From NCBI GenBank assembly GCA_903882935.1, contig CAIRZB010000070.1, positions 1 through 64,000 on the forward strand: DNA of 64,000 nucleotides, read 5' to 3'. This document shows positions 17,118 through 25,859 of this stretch, piece by piece. The stretch comes from an uncultured Parafilimonas sp. Its GTDB lineage: Bacteria; Bacteroidota; Bacteroidia; Chitinophagales; Chitinophagaceae. Position numbers and translations under genes: made by a program. Below the pieces are notes generated by a model. It was not told where the DNA came from. It saw nothing but the letters and a program-made list of their open reading frames with translations, and did not search any database. Positions within the stretch are counted from its first letter, which is position 1; the number at the start of each line of letters is the position of its first letter.

Positions 17118-17126
17118 ATAATTTGC
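17118..17126 (+). promoter_or_regulatory. Element shared with the rhamnosidase upstream region
   Basis: ATAATTTGC occurs here, 50 bases before rhaM, and at 8430-8438 upstream of the rhamnosidase. Each looks like a TAnnTTTG promoter element shortened by one base. Shared use in two rhamnose promoters is an inference from two copies. Confidence 0.25.
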
Positions 17127-17175
17127 CGTTCGGGAGGGTATTCGTGCCGGGCCTTCCACACATCAATCAACATCT

Positions 17176-17490
17176 ATGCAACGTATTGCTTTCACCATGA
17201 AACTATTTCCCGGCTATGCCGCTGAATACAAACGCCGGCATGAGGCCCTATGGCCTGAATTGCAACTGCTGTTAAAGGATGCCGGCATTGAGGACTACTC
17301 TATTTTTTTGGATGAAACAACCAATATGTTGTTTGGGTACCTGCGCATGGCAGACAAAACCTTGCTGGATGAGTTACCCAACAACGCCATTATGAAAACC
17401 TGGTGGGCATATATGAAAGATATTATGGAGACAAACAGCGATAATTCCCCGGTTTCAATACCGCTGACGGAAGTTTTTTATTTGCCGTAA
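17176..17490 (+). CDS. rhaM: L-rhamnose mutarotase
   Basis: A 104-residue protein of the RhaM/YiiL family that interconverts alpha and beta anomers of L-rhamnose. Key features are FTMKLFPGYAAEYKRRHEALWPEL (the catalytic His is in RRH), the DYSIFLDETTNMLFGY strand and the paired Trp in TWWAYM. It belongs functionally with the rhamnose genes but is separated from them by the repeats and the hipBST module. A good candidate for an originally contiguous operon that was split. Confidence 0.93.
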   Translation: MQRIAFTMKLFPGYAAEYKRRHEALWPELQLLLKDAGIEDYSIFLDETTNMLFGYLRMADKTLLDELPNNAIMKTWWAYMKDIMETNSDNSPVSIPLTEVFYLP

Positions 17491-17614
17491 CACACCCATC
17501 GCAGCTTACGACGCTTTTGGCAAAGCGCAACACCTTTTAAACGATGCCGCCCCTATTATACCCTTTTTAAGGCGCTTTTATCGCAAATTAACATGCCGGG
17601 GTTTAGCGCCGTTT

Positions 17615-17622
17615 TACTTTTG
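17615..17622 (+). promoter_or_regulatory. Candidate -7 element for the LruC-type gene
   Basis: TACTTTTG matches TAnnTTTG exactly, 27 bases before the ATG at 17649. No matching TTTG upstream box was found at the expected spacing. Confidence 0.35.
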
Positions 17623-17648
17623 CTGTAAAGAAATTAAAATCCGTTAAT

Positions 17649-19832
17649 ATGAGAAATGCATGGCTTATAACGATGGCAGCCGCCTTTTTAATGGTAGCGG
17701 CCTGTAAAAAAAACACCGTTTCAACCGGGGGCGGCACCGGCAACAATGCTAATAGTATTGCACCCGCCGGCTTTAATTTTGCCACATCCAGGGCTGTTAC
17801 CATAAATGTTCAGTTAATGACCAATGTTAGCAAGCCGATACCCGGTGTGCTGGTAAAGTTTTACGACGCGGCAGACCTGGCAAATTATAACCTTGACAGT
17901 GATTCGGGCCGTAACCCTATTTTTTCTGGCATTACAGATGCCAGCGGCACAATACAAGGGCAATTGGTGTTGGATAAAAACACTGACACCTTGCTAATAG
18001 ACCCCAATTTTATTGGGCTTGCGCGCAATGCAAAGGCTTATTTTGTGTCTAACAGCCTTTCGGCTGTAATCGGCGGGCCAAACAATTTGTCTGGTAATAT
18101 TGCAACAAACCTTGCTGTTCCAGGTGGTTTGGCCTTGCACGGCCCTGTTCGTGGTGGCACCTGGGGGGCAACGGGTAGCCAGGGTGGTTGGGCGCAACCA
18201 ACTATCCAATATTTTGGCGGTAGCCCAAACATCAATTGGGGTAATACCGGGGTACCCACTTACCTCGACCCAACGTCAGATGAAATTTCGGCCAACCTGC
18301 TAAGCCGGCTAAATGCATCCATTCCAGAAAACAGCCATCTGCCCAACGTACACCCAGAGTACCTTACAGGCACTAACCCAACTGACTTGGCAATTAAAGC
18401 TGACGCGGACTTGTACATTGGTTTTTTATACGCAGGCACAAGCCAGCAAAATACGGTCGGCTACTATACCTACCCCACCAACAACCCGCCCACAAAGCCA
18501 GCTGACATTACGAATATCTATTTTGCGTTTCCCAATTCAGACAATCCCTCTTTTCACGGCAACCAAGTGGTACTTACACCGGGTAACAGGGTGCATATTG
18601 GCGTTGTTAAAGCGGGTACCTCCATCGGTTTCTTTTGTATACCCGGCGGCTGGGGCAGTGGTGCTATAACACCTAAAGGCCATACCATTGCGTTGGCAAA
18701 TAACAGCATTTATTATTCAAACCCATTGTTTAACCCCGAAAATGACCCCTCGCAGGCAACACCTACGCCAATAAGGCATTCTGTAATTTTAAACGACGCA
18801 GGATTTGCACAATTTGTGATAGGGTTTGAGGACGCATACAGCCCTAACCAGGTGGCCAATAACTCAGGCAACAACGATTATAATGATGCCGTTTTATATA
18901 TCACTGGCAACCCAATTTCTTCCATCGACCATACCGGTGTTCCGCCGATTGCCAACGTAACTGATGCAGATGGGGACGGCGTACCTGATTCGTATGATGC
19001 ATTTCCAAACGATGCCACCAGGGCTTATATCTCTTATTTTCCATCGCAAAACGGATATGGCTATGTGGCATTTGAGGACAATTGGCCGTTAAAAGGTGAT
19101 TATGATATGAACGATTTGGTGGTTAAATACCAATACAAGATAATCAGCAATGCAAAAAACAACGTAGTTGAGTTTTATGCCAGCTACACCCCAACAGCGG
19201 CAGGTGCGTCATTTAAAAATGGCTTTGGCGTACAGTTTCCTTTTGCGCCATCCCAAGTGGCAACTGTAACAGGCCAGTCGTTAAAAAATGGTTATATAAA
19301 ACTAAATGGCAATGGCACAGAGGCGGGTCAAACAAATGCCGTAATTATACCATTTGACAACTACAACAACTTAATTAACAACGCTGGTGGGGCTTATTTT
19401 ATAAACACGCAAGCCAACCTGCCAAAGGTTACTGGTACCTCAGCAAATATTTATGTGTCCTTTACCAGCCCCATTAGCCAGGCTAGTTTTGGCCAAGCCC
19501 CTTTTGATATGTTTGCAATAAGTAATATGCGCAGGGCATACGAAGTACATTTGCCAAATTTTGCACCCACCGACCTTGCCGATAAAAAGCAATTGGGTAC
19601 CAACGACGATGCATCAAAGCCCGTTAGCGGCATATACTATGTAAGTGGTGACAATTGGCCTTGGGCGATGAATTTTTTACAGCCTTTCACGTACCCAGTT
19701 GAGACGGTGAACGTTAAGGATGCTTACCTGCATTTTCTTGATTGGTCAAAATCGGGCGGTGTAGGCTATCTTGACTGGTATTCAAACGCGGGTGCCGGTT
19801 ATACCAACCCCGCAAACTTGTACAATAAATAA
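17649..19832 (+). CDS. LruC domain (DUF4842) outer lipoprotein
   Basis: A 727-residue protein with a lipoprotein signal (MVAACKK, Cys19), so lipid-anchored. A Ca-binding-looking segment around residue 438 reads DADGDGVPDSYDAFPND, preceded by a DUF4114-like stretch (GFEDAYSPNQ ... GNNDYNDAVLY). The C-terminal 250 residues form the LruC domain, recognised by FEDNWPLKGDYDMNDLVV. LruC was first named in Leptospira as an outer-membrane lipoprotein; its role in Bacteroidota is unknown. Single gene. The rest is Asn-, Gly- and Pro-rich with repeated NNP motifs, typical of secreted surface proteins. Confidence 0.8.
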   Translation: MRNAWLITMAAAFLMVAACKKNTVSTGGGTGNNANSIAPAGFNFATSRAVTINVQLMTNVSKPIPGVLVKFYDAADLANYNLDSDSGRNPIFSGITDASGTIQGQLVLDKNTDTLLIDPNFIGLARNAKAYFVSNSLSAVIGGPNNLSGNIATNLAVPGGLALHGPVRGGTWGATGSQGGWAQPTIQYFGGSPNINWGNTGVPTYLDPTSDEISANLLSRLNASIPENSHLPNVHPEYLTGTNPTDLAIKADADLYIGFLYAGTSQQNTVGYYTYPTNNPPTKPADITNIYFAFPNSDNPSFHGNQVVLTPGNRVHIGVVKAGTSIGFFCIPGGWGSGAITPKGHTIALANNSIYYSNPLFNPENDPSQATPTPIRHSVILNDAGFAQFVIGFEDAYSPNQVANNSGNNDYNDAVLYITGNPISSIDHTGVPPIANVTDADGDGVPDSYDAFPNDATRAYISYFPSQNGYGYVAFEDNWPLKGDYDMNDLVVKYQYKIISNAKNNVVEFYASYTPTAAGASFKNGFGVQFPFAPSQVATVTGQSLKNGYIKLNGNGTEAGQTNAVIIPFDNYNNLINNAGGAYFINTQANLPKVTGTSANIYVSFTSPISQASFGQAPFDMFAISNMRRAYEVHLPNFAPTDLADKKQLGTNDDASKPVSGIYYVSGDNWPWAMNFLQPFTYPVETVNVKDAYLHFLDWSKSGGVGYLDWYSNAGAGYTNPANLYNK

Positions 19833-19893
19833 TAGGGGCTTGCCTGCTTACCCAAAACAGATTAGCGCTAGGTAAAGTAAGTGTTGTTGATTA

Positions 19894-19931
19894 TACAAAG
19901 TGCTGCCTTAATTGTAGGGCAGCACTTTGTA
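19894..19931 (+). terminator. Strong hairpin after the LruC-type gene
   Basis: A perfect 14-bp stem (TACAAAGTGCTGCC with GGCAGCACTTTGTA) around a 10-base loop, 60 bases after the stop. There is no T-run, so it may act as a 3' end stabiliser as much as a terminator. Confidence 0.5.
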
Positions 19932-20018
19932 CATTGAGGGCTACCCTTGCAATGCCAACTTTTTTGCATGGGGATTTTTTTGCATTTTCGCAACCTAGTG
20001 CTGTTCATTTAGCACCGT

Positions 20019-20050
20019 AAAAAAGCCTGCATGTAATATTACACACAGGC
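20019..20050 (-). terminator. Intrinsic terminator for the three-fold repeat protein
   Basis: On the minus strand GCCTG ... CAGGC encloses a near-perfect TGTAAT/ATTACA stem (20050-20025), followed by a T-run (20024-20019). It stands 27 bases after the stop of the gene at 20077-20463. Confidence 0.7.
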
Positions 20051-20076
20051 CTGTTGATGCGTTTAACCATATAGCA

Positions 20077-20463
20077 TTAGGCATTTCTTTTAGCCCATAA
20101 TTCGCCTTCACCTTGGTAACCGTTCTGCAACCACATTTTGTTAAAAGCATGGCTAAGTGTTTTCCCGGTTTCTGCGCCCAGGCAATCAAACGAAACATTT
20201 CCGGCACCATGGTCTTTCATAATCCATTCTTCCCCTTCTCCTTGTATGCCGGTTTGCAACCAAAGCTTATCGAAGGCATGGCTAAGGTATTTGCCCGCTT
20301 CGCCACCTGTACAAGCCAATGCCACCCGGCCGTTGGCAAGTTGCTGCAGAATAAAAACTTCACCTTCGCCCTGAACCCCATGTTGAAGCCATACCTTGTC
20401 AAGCGCATGGCTTAGGTATTCGCCTTTTTCTTTTCCGAGTGCTTCTAAAGTAATACGTGACAT
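20077..20463 (-). CDS. Small protein of three near-identical 43-residue repeats (beta-trefoil-like)
   Basis: The 128 residues consist almost wholly of three copies of one unit, at about 14-36, 57-79 and 100-121. Each reads roughly G-x-Y/T-L-S-H-A-x-[DN]-K-x-W-L-Q-x-G-x-Q-G-E-G-E. The three units repeat at exactly 43 residues, and each is followed by a variable hydrophobic strand. Three 40-residue units with this pattern suggest a beta-trefoil of the fascin/lectin kind. No signal peptide is present, so it should be cytoplasmic unless exported otherwise. Own terminator, no operon partner. Function unknown; ligand binding is an inference from the fold guess. Confidence 0.7.
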   Translation of the reverse strand: MSRITLEALGKEKGEYLSHALDKVWLQHGVQGEGEVFILQQLANGRVALACTGGEAGKYLSHAFDKLWLQTGIQGEGEEWIMKDHGAGNVSFDCLGAETGKTLSHAFNKMWLQNGYQGEGELWAKRNA

Positions 20464-20771
20464 AGTTTTACAATTTTGGTAATTTAATTTCCTACTCTGT
20501 TTAATAAGGCTTTTCGGATGCCGCCCCTGTAAGCAAAAAAATAGTAGCTACTAAATGAATTTTTTGTTTTTGATTACAATACAAATTTTGCCTTTTGCCT
20601 TAATGAATAACAGCGTTAATCCACCGGATTTGCAAAACAGGTATAAGCACTTGGCAGTACATTAAAAAAATGGCCAATGGCAAGGGTAACCATCATCTGG
20701 CAAACTGTTAACATAGCTGTCCCTTTTTTAATTTTAAAGTGTTTTATTTGCTTAAAATAATTGCACACCAT
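20464..20771. other. Intergenic gap, divergent promoters expected
   Basis: A/T-rich 308 bases between the divergent repeat-protein gene and the esterase gene. It must hold both promoters, but I found no exact TAnnTTTG match on either strand and no repeat or structured RNA. Confidence 0.4.
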
Positions 20772-22286
20772 ATGAAGAAATTGTTTGCACTTGCAACATT
20801 GCTGATTGTTTGCGCAACCATAGGCGCCCAGGAAAATGTAATACGTCTTTACCCCGGCGCAGCCCCCGGCTCAGAAGCTTGGAACTGGCAGGAAGTGGTG
20901 AGCGACACCAATATGTTTAACACAAAAATTGTGTACAATGTGGTTAACCCCACCCTAACCGTGGTTGCACCAGAGGCTGGTACGGCAAACGGCACGGGTA
21001 TAGTTATTTGCCCCGGCGGCGGTTTCCATACCTTGTCAATAAACAGCGAAGGTTTTGATGTGGCCAAGTGGCTTGCCCGCAGGGGTGTTACCTGCTTTGT
21101 ATTGAAGTACCGTTTGGTGCATAGCCTTACCAACGACCCGGTAAAGGAATTGATGGCGGCTATGGGCAGTGATGTTAAAAAATTTAATGCGGATATTGCA
21201 CCAACCATAGGCATGGCAATGGCAGACGCAAGGGCCGCCATTGCTTATGTTAGGCAACATGCGGCCCAATATAGCCTAGTACCTAACAAGATTGGTATTA
21301 TTGGTTTTTCTGCCGGCGGTACACTGGCTGGCGGGGCTGCGTTTGGCTATTCGCCCGACAATAAACCTGATTTTGCGGCCCCTATTTACAGCTATATGCC
21401 GCCCGAATTGGTTTCTGGCGTTGCAAAAGATGCGCCGCCCATGTTTTTAACCGCTGCAACCGATGACCAACTGCTGTTAGTACCCGGCAGCCTTATGTTG
21501 TACGAAAAATGGCTGGCTGCAGGTAAGCAGGTTGAACTGCATCTTTTTGGCAAAGGCGGCCATGGGTTTGGCATGCGAAAACAAAACCTGCCAACTGATA
21601 GCTGGATTGACCGCTTTGGCGACTGGCTGCAACTGCAGGGCTTTGTGGCTCCATTAAAGACCGCGCCGCAAGACTGGCCTAATTTAAACAGGTTTGCCAC
21701 TGACAACGAGAAGATTAAAGACATGCCAGCTGTGGGCAAACGGGTTGTTTTTATGGGCAACTCCATTACCGAAGGCTGGTTGGCACTAGACCCGGCATTT
21801 TTTGAAGGGCGGCCTTATATAAACCGGGGCATAAGTGGGCAAACCACGCCGCAGATGTTGCTCCGTTTTCGCCCGGATGTAATTAACCTTAAGCCCGCCG
21901 TGGTGGTTATATTGGCCGGTACAAACGACATTGCAGGCAACACCGGCCCAGCCACCTTGGAAACAATAATGGGCAATATAGCCTCCATGGCCGAGCTTGC
22001 GAAGGCCAATAAAATAAAAGTGGTGCTTTCCTCAGTGTTGCCGGCCTTTGATTACCCTTGGAAGCCGGGCATGCATCCTGTTGAGAAAATTGCCAAACTC
22101 AATGAAATGATCAAAGAATATGCAGCCAAAAACAACTGTGTTTATTTGGATTATTATGCTGCCATGGCTGATGAACGCAAGGGCTTGCCAGTGGCCATTT
22201 CGCCTGACGGGGTACACCCTAACTTGGCTGGTTACAAGATAATGGAGCCATTGGCAGAGAAAGCAATTAAGGAGGCGCTGAAATAG
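20772..22286 (+). CDS. Two-domain secreted esterase: alpha/beta hydrolase plus SGNH hydrolase
   Basis: A 504-residue protein. The signal peptide ends at TIGAQ. Residues about 30-285 form an alpha/beta hydrolase of the acetyl-xylan-esterase-like type, with oxyanion PGGGFHTLS, nucleophile GFSAGG and catalytic His in GKGGHGFG. Residues about 315-504 form an SGNH/GDSL esterase with MGNSITEGW (block I Ser), GISGQTT (block II Gly), AGTNDIA (block III Asn) and DGVHPN (block V Asp/His). Both sets of catalytic residues look intact. It probably removes acetyl or other acyl groups from plant polysaccharides in the periplasm. The ATG at 20772 is chosen because it starts the signal peptide. Confidence 0.88.
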   Translation: MKKLFALATLLIVCATIGAQENVIRLYPGAAPGSEAWNWQEVVSDTNMFNTKIVYNVVNPTLTVVAPEAGTANGTGIVICPGGGFHTLSINSEGFDVAKWLARRGVTCFVLKYRLVHSLTNDPVKELMAAMGSDVKKFNADIAPTIGMAMADARAAIAYVRQHAAQYSLVPNKIGIIGFSAGGTLAGGAAFGYSPDNKPDFAAPIYSYMPPELVSGVAKDAPPMFLTAATDDQLLLVPGSLMLYEKWLAAGKQVELHLFGKGGHGFGMRKQNLPTDSWIDRFGDWLQLQGFVAPLKTAPQDWPNLNRFATDNEKIKDMPAVGKRVVFMGNSITEGWLALDPAFFEGRPYINRGISGQTTPQMLLRFRPDVINLKPAVVVILAGTNDIAGNTGPATLETIMGNIASMAELAKANKIKVVLSSVLPAFDYPWKPGMHPVEKIAKLNEMIKEYAAKNNCVYLDYYAAMADERKGLPVAISPDGVHPNLAGYKIMEPLAEKAIKEALK

Positions 22287-22687
22287 AAAATGCGAAGTCG
22301 CATTGCTGTAGCCTGGAGCAACGTTACCGTTAACAACCGTTTTTAATGGCGGTTAGCTTGGGCCAAAAACGTTTTCTGCAAGGCTTGTGCGCCCAATTTG
22401 TCTATTTCTTGCTGGGTGTTATTTACACGCAGCCAACATTTGCACCGTGTAAGCCCTGTGAATGTTGTGGCTGTGTTTGTTTTGCCTAGGCCGCCACTCG
22501 AAAACGATAGGTTTTGCTAGCCCTGCCGTTAATTGGTTCGTATTTTTGTAAATTTGGCACAACGCCAGCCGCGTTGTTTTCGGGCTTTTATCCAAAATAT
22601 TTGCCGTTGTTACCGTATTTGGGATACCGTTTGGTGGTTTTTACTTAATTTACGTGCTACACTTATCCAGACTAAAAAAATATTGTT
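22287..22687. other. Intergenic gap with one promoter-like element
   Basis: About 400 bases. A minus-strand open stretch of roughly 55 codons ends at about 22345 but has no start codon and no recognisable motif, so it is at most a gene remnant. The only regulatory signal seen is the TAnnTTTG match at 22541. Confidence 0.4.
22541..22548 (+). promoter_or_regulatory. Candidate promoter of the moxR operon
   Basis: TATTTTTG matches TAnnTTTG. A TTTG lies 24 bases upstream, a little farther than usual. It would give a leader of about 130 bases before the TTG start of moxR. Confidence 0.35.
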
Positions 22688-23689
22688 TTGAACACATCGG
22701 CAGAAAACGTGCAGCAATTACTTAGCAAACTACCACAGTTAAAAAAAGAGATACAAAAAATTATAATCGGGCAGGATACCGTTTTAGACGAGATTTTGGT
22801 GGCTCTACTGGCTGGCGGCCACTGTTTGTTGGAGGGCGTGCCGGGGCTTGCTAAAACCCTAATGGTTAAAACGCTCAGTCAGGCGTTACATTTGTCATTC
22901 AGGCGCATACAGTTTACGCCCGATTTAATGCCCACTGACATTGTAGGCACGGAGATTTTGGAAGAAGACCATGTTACCGGCAAACGCTTTTTTAAGTTTA
23001 ACAAAGGCCCGTTGTTTGCCAATATTGTGCTGGCTGATGAAATAAACCGCACCCCCCCAAAAACACAGAGTGCTCTTTTGGAAGCCATGCAGGAGTTTGA
23101 GGTTACCTATGGTGGCCAAACTTACCCGCTCGATAGGCCGTTTTTTATACTCGCCACCCAAAACCCCATTGAGCAAGCCGGTACTTATCCCTTGCCAGAA
23201 GCGCAGTTGGACAGATTTTTATTGTATATAAAAATTGGCTACCCAACCGATAGGGAGGAAATTGAAGTATTAAACAGCACCACAGGCAGCAAAAAGGTAA
23301 CCATTGAACCCATATTGGGCGCACCGGAGATTACCCAATTGCAAAAATATGTGCGCGATGTTACCATTAACGAGGACTTGGTGGAGTACGTTAGCAAGTT
23401 GATACGGGCTACCCGGCCAGACACCACCACAGTGGACTATGTTAAGGAGTGGGTACGCTGGGGGGCAGGCCCTCGTGCCGGGCAAAGCCTTATTTTAACC
23501 GCTAAAGCAAGGGCTTTGTTTAAGGGGCGGTATGCCGTTGTGATGGACGATTTACATGCCATGGCCTACCCTGTGCTGCGCCACCGTGTGCTGATGAACT
23601 TTAAAGCCGATGCTGAAAATATTACCGCCGACCATGTTACGGCCGAATTGGTTAAACAGATACAGCGGCCTAAAACTGTTATTCACTAA
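22688..23689 (+). CDS. moxR: MoxR family AAA+ ATPase
   Basis: A 333-residue AAA+ chaperone-like ATPase that works with DUF58 and von Willebrand-type partners in envelope or metal-insertion processes. Walker A is GVPGLAKT, Walker B is VLADEINR, sensor 1 lies in ILATQNPIEQAGTYPLPEAQLDRF and the C-terminal lid follows. The start is TTG; no ATG stands at the expected N-terminus. Its usual partner, the DUF58 gene, is 3 kb downstream rather than adjacent, because a GH127 gene and an ORF6N gene lie between. Confidence 0.92.
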   Translation: MNTSAENVQQLLSKLPQLKKEIQKIIIGQDTVLDEILVALLAGGHCLLEGVPGLAKTLMVKTLSQALHLSFRRIQFTPDLMPTDIVGTEILEEDHVTGKRFFKFNKGPLFANIVLADEINRTPPKTQSALLEAMQEFEVTYGGQTYPLDRPFFILATQNPIEQAGTYPLPEAQLDRFLLYIKIGYPTDREEIEVLNSTTGSKKVTIEPILGAPEITQLQKYVRDVTINEDLVEYVSKLIRATRPDTTTVDYVKEWVRWGAGPRAGQSLILTAKARALFKGRYAVVMDDLHAMAYPVLRHRVLMNFKADAENITADHVTAELVKQIQRPKTVIH

Positions 23690-23699
23690 TACTTGCTAT

Positions 23700-25562
23700 A
23701 TGAAAAAGGTTACTGCATTTTTTGTATGTATTGCCATGGTATGCGAAGCCAACGCATCCACCGATTCAACAGTTTATTGGAAACCCATTGTGGCCAATAA
23801 AATTGCGGATAAGTATGTTTCTGCTGAGTTGGAAACGTTCACGGGGTTGTTGAACGACCATATTTACATCAACCTAAACAAACGCTTATTGCAGATTGAC
23901 TCTGCCATATTACTGTCTGGCTTTTTGCACAGGCCTGGCTCGCAGGTGTGGATAGGGGAGCATGTTGGCAAGTTTTTGTTTTCCGCCACCAAAACCTATG
24001 TTTACACCCACGATGAACGGATAAAAGCCCTTTTGGATGCTATGGTGCGCCGTTATATACCCACCCAATTGCCCGATGGCTACATTGGTACTTACCTGCC
24101 AAAGGATTATTGGACCGAGTGGGATGTTTGGGCGCATAAATACGCCATTATCGGGTTGCTTAATTATTATTCCATCACAGGTTATGCACCGGCCCTTGAA
24201 ACCGCGAAAAAAGCCGCCAACCTAATTTGCAGAACGTTCGGCACCGCCCCCGGCCAGCTTGACTTAAACAAAGCAGGCGACCATGTGGGCTTGGCACCTG
24301 GCAGTATTCTGGAGCCGATGGTTGACCTGTACCGTTATACAGGCGACACGCGCTATTTGGCTTTTTCAAAATATATTTTAGCGAATTGGGAAACAACCAC
24401 CGGCCCTAAAATTTTAGCCAACCTGCGTAAATATGGCAACGTTACTACCGTGGGCGATGCCAAAGCCTACGAGATGCTCAGTTGCTTTGTTGGTATTTTA
24501 AAATATTACAAATTAACGGGCGATACTACGTATTTCGGTTTGTTAAAGGCGGCTTGGCAGGATATTGTGGACAAGCGTTTGTACATTACTGGCACGGCCA
24601 GTGTGGGTGAGGTGTTTACGCCCGACCACCAACTGCCTGCCGACAACAGCGTGCACATGGGTGAAGGCTGTGTTACGGTAACCTGGATACAGTTTAACGA
24701 GCAATTGCTTAAAATTACCGGCGAGCTTAAATACGCCGAGGAAATGGAGAAGGCTGTGTACAACCACCTTTTTGCCGCCGAAAATCCGGAAACGGGCTGT
24801 GTTAGTTACTATACTGCTTTGCAGGGTGCCAAGCCCTACCGATGCGACCAGGGGTTCTCCTGCTGCCTTTCCAGCATACCCAGGGGCATATCCATGATAC
24901 CCAGCCTTATTTGGGGTAAGATAAACAACCAGTTTACGGTGTTGATGTATGAACCAGGTAGCGTAAAGGAAAATATTGTGGCTGACGACGGCTCGAAATT
25001 ATTATTGCAACTGAAAGCAGAAACAAGCTTTCCAAAGGATGGGGCGGTAACGTACACGGTTACCCCTTCTAAGGCAAAAAGATTTTCGCTAAATTTTCGC
25101 ATACCATCATGGGCCGTTAATTACCGGGTTAGTATAAACGGTGGCGTGCAAGACTATACCCCTGCTGATGAATTAAACATCAACCGGGTTTGGCAGGCCA
25201 ACGATAAGGTAGAAGTGATGTTTGATTTGCCCTTGCAGATAGTACCCGGCGGTCTGTCTTACCCCGGTTCCATTGCGTTTAAAAGAGGGCCGCAGGTATT
25301 GGCCGTTGATTCGGTGTTGAATGTGGGGCACGAGAAAGCATTGCCAATAAGTTATACGATCGGTACACAATATCCGGTAACCGATGTGGCAGGCCAGTTG
25401 CCCAATTACTGGGTAGGTAAACAAGCGTATTCGGTTACATTTGGCGAAGGGGCAACAAAACAGGATTTGATATTGGTGCCTTTTGCCGATGCTGGCCAAT
25501 CTGCATCGCCATTGCAGGTATGGGTGCCATTTAAGTTGGCAACTACGGCAAAAAGGGAATAA
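23700..25562 (+). CDS. GH127-family glycoside hydrolase (beta-L-arabinofuranosidase type, DUF1680)
   Basis: A 620-residue exported enzyme; a signal peptide covers about residues 1-19. The (alpha/alpha)6 barrel carries the family's zinc-binding set: Glu and Cys in HMGEGCVTV (about residue 322) and the paired Cys in FSCCLSSIPRG (about 386). In characterised GH127 enzymes one of these Cys residues is the nucleophile. Related family members act on other sugars, so arabinose specificity is not certain. It starts 10 bases after moxR, implying co-transcription. The frame is open upstream into moxR, but the ATG at 23700 begins the signal peptide. Confidence 0.88.
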   Translation: MKKVTAFFVCIAMVCEANASTDSTVYWKPIVANKIADKYVSAELETFTGLLNDHIYINLNKRLLQIDSAILLSGFLHRPGSQVWIGEHVGKFLFSATKTYVYTHDERIKALLDAMVRRYIPTQLPDGYIGTYLPKDYWTEWDVWAHKYAIIGLLNYYSITGYAPALETAKKAANLICRTFGTAPGQLDLNKAGDHVGLAPGSILEPMVDLYRYTGDTRYLAFSKYILANWETTTGPKILANLRKYGNVTTVGDAKAYEMLSCFVGILKYYKLTGDTTYFGLLKAAWQDIVDKRLYITGTASVGEVFTPDHQLPADNSVHMGEGCVTVTWIQFNEQLLKITGELKYAEEMEKAVYNHLFAAENPETGCVSYYTALQGAKPYRCDQGFSCCLSSIPRGISMIPSLIWGKINNQFTVLMYEPGSVKENIVADDGSKLLLQLKAETSFPKDGAVTYTVTPSKAKRFSLNFRIPSWAVNYRVSINGGVQDYTPADELNINRVWQANDKVEVMFDLPLQIVPGGLSYPGSIAFKRGPQVLAVDSVLNVGHEKALPISYTIGTQYPVTDVAGQLPNYWVGKQAYSVTFGEGATKQDLILVPFADAGQSASPLQVWVPFKLATTAKRE

Positions 25563-25664
25563 CGATTTTTGATACTGGCTGTGGTTTTTCATAGGGGCAT
25601 CGTTGCGTCGCAAGCACTTTGGCTGAAGAATATGAATTTGGCTTTGCAAAAGAATGTTGGACTT

Positions 25665-25691
25665 TTTGAGGTTGAAAATTGCAACCTCAAA
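25665..25691. repeat. ORF6N-associated palindrome P1
   Basis: TTTGAGGTTG and CAACCTCAAA form 10-bp arms around a centre containing AAATT. Read in the frame of the ORF6N motif it would give L-R-L-K-I-A-T-S-K, a version of the motif inside the gene downstream. Confidence 0.75.
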
Positions 25692-25722
25692 GGATAAAGC
25701 AGGAGATTGTGAACGGTGGTAC

Positions 25723-25755
25723 TTCTTTGAGATTTCAAATTGAAACCTCAAAGAA
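25723..25755. repeat. ORF6N-associated palindrome P2
   Basis: Fourteen-base arms (TTCTTTGAGATTTC and GAAACCTCAAAGAA) with one mismatch surround the spacer AAATT. In the ORF6N frame it would read S-L-R-F-Q-I-E-T-S-K-K-G, another common ORF6N variant. ATTATAAAA follows at 25759, as it does after P6. Confidence 0.8.
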
Positions 25756-25859
25756 AGGATTATAAAAGTTTTCTATTACCTAAACTGGAGAGTTTGTAGG
25801 TGCGTTTTCATATTTTTTGATTACATACCCAAATAAAGAAAGATTTTTAACTTAAAAAT

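Noticed and set aside
22340-22530. Minus-strand open stretch of about 55 codons upstream of moxR
   Set aside because: No start codon and no recognisable motif; noted only in the gap entry as a possible remnant.
25173-25751. 192-codon minus-strand frame over the end of the GH127 gene and the first palindromes
   Set aside because: Mostly antisense to a clear gene; the part beyond runs through palindromes and has no recognisable content.
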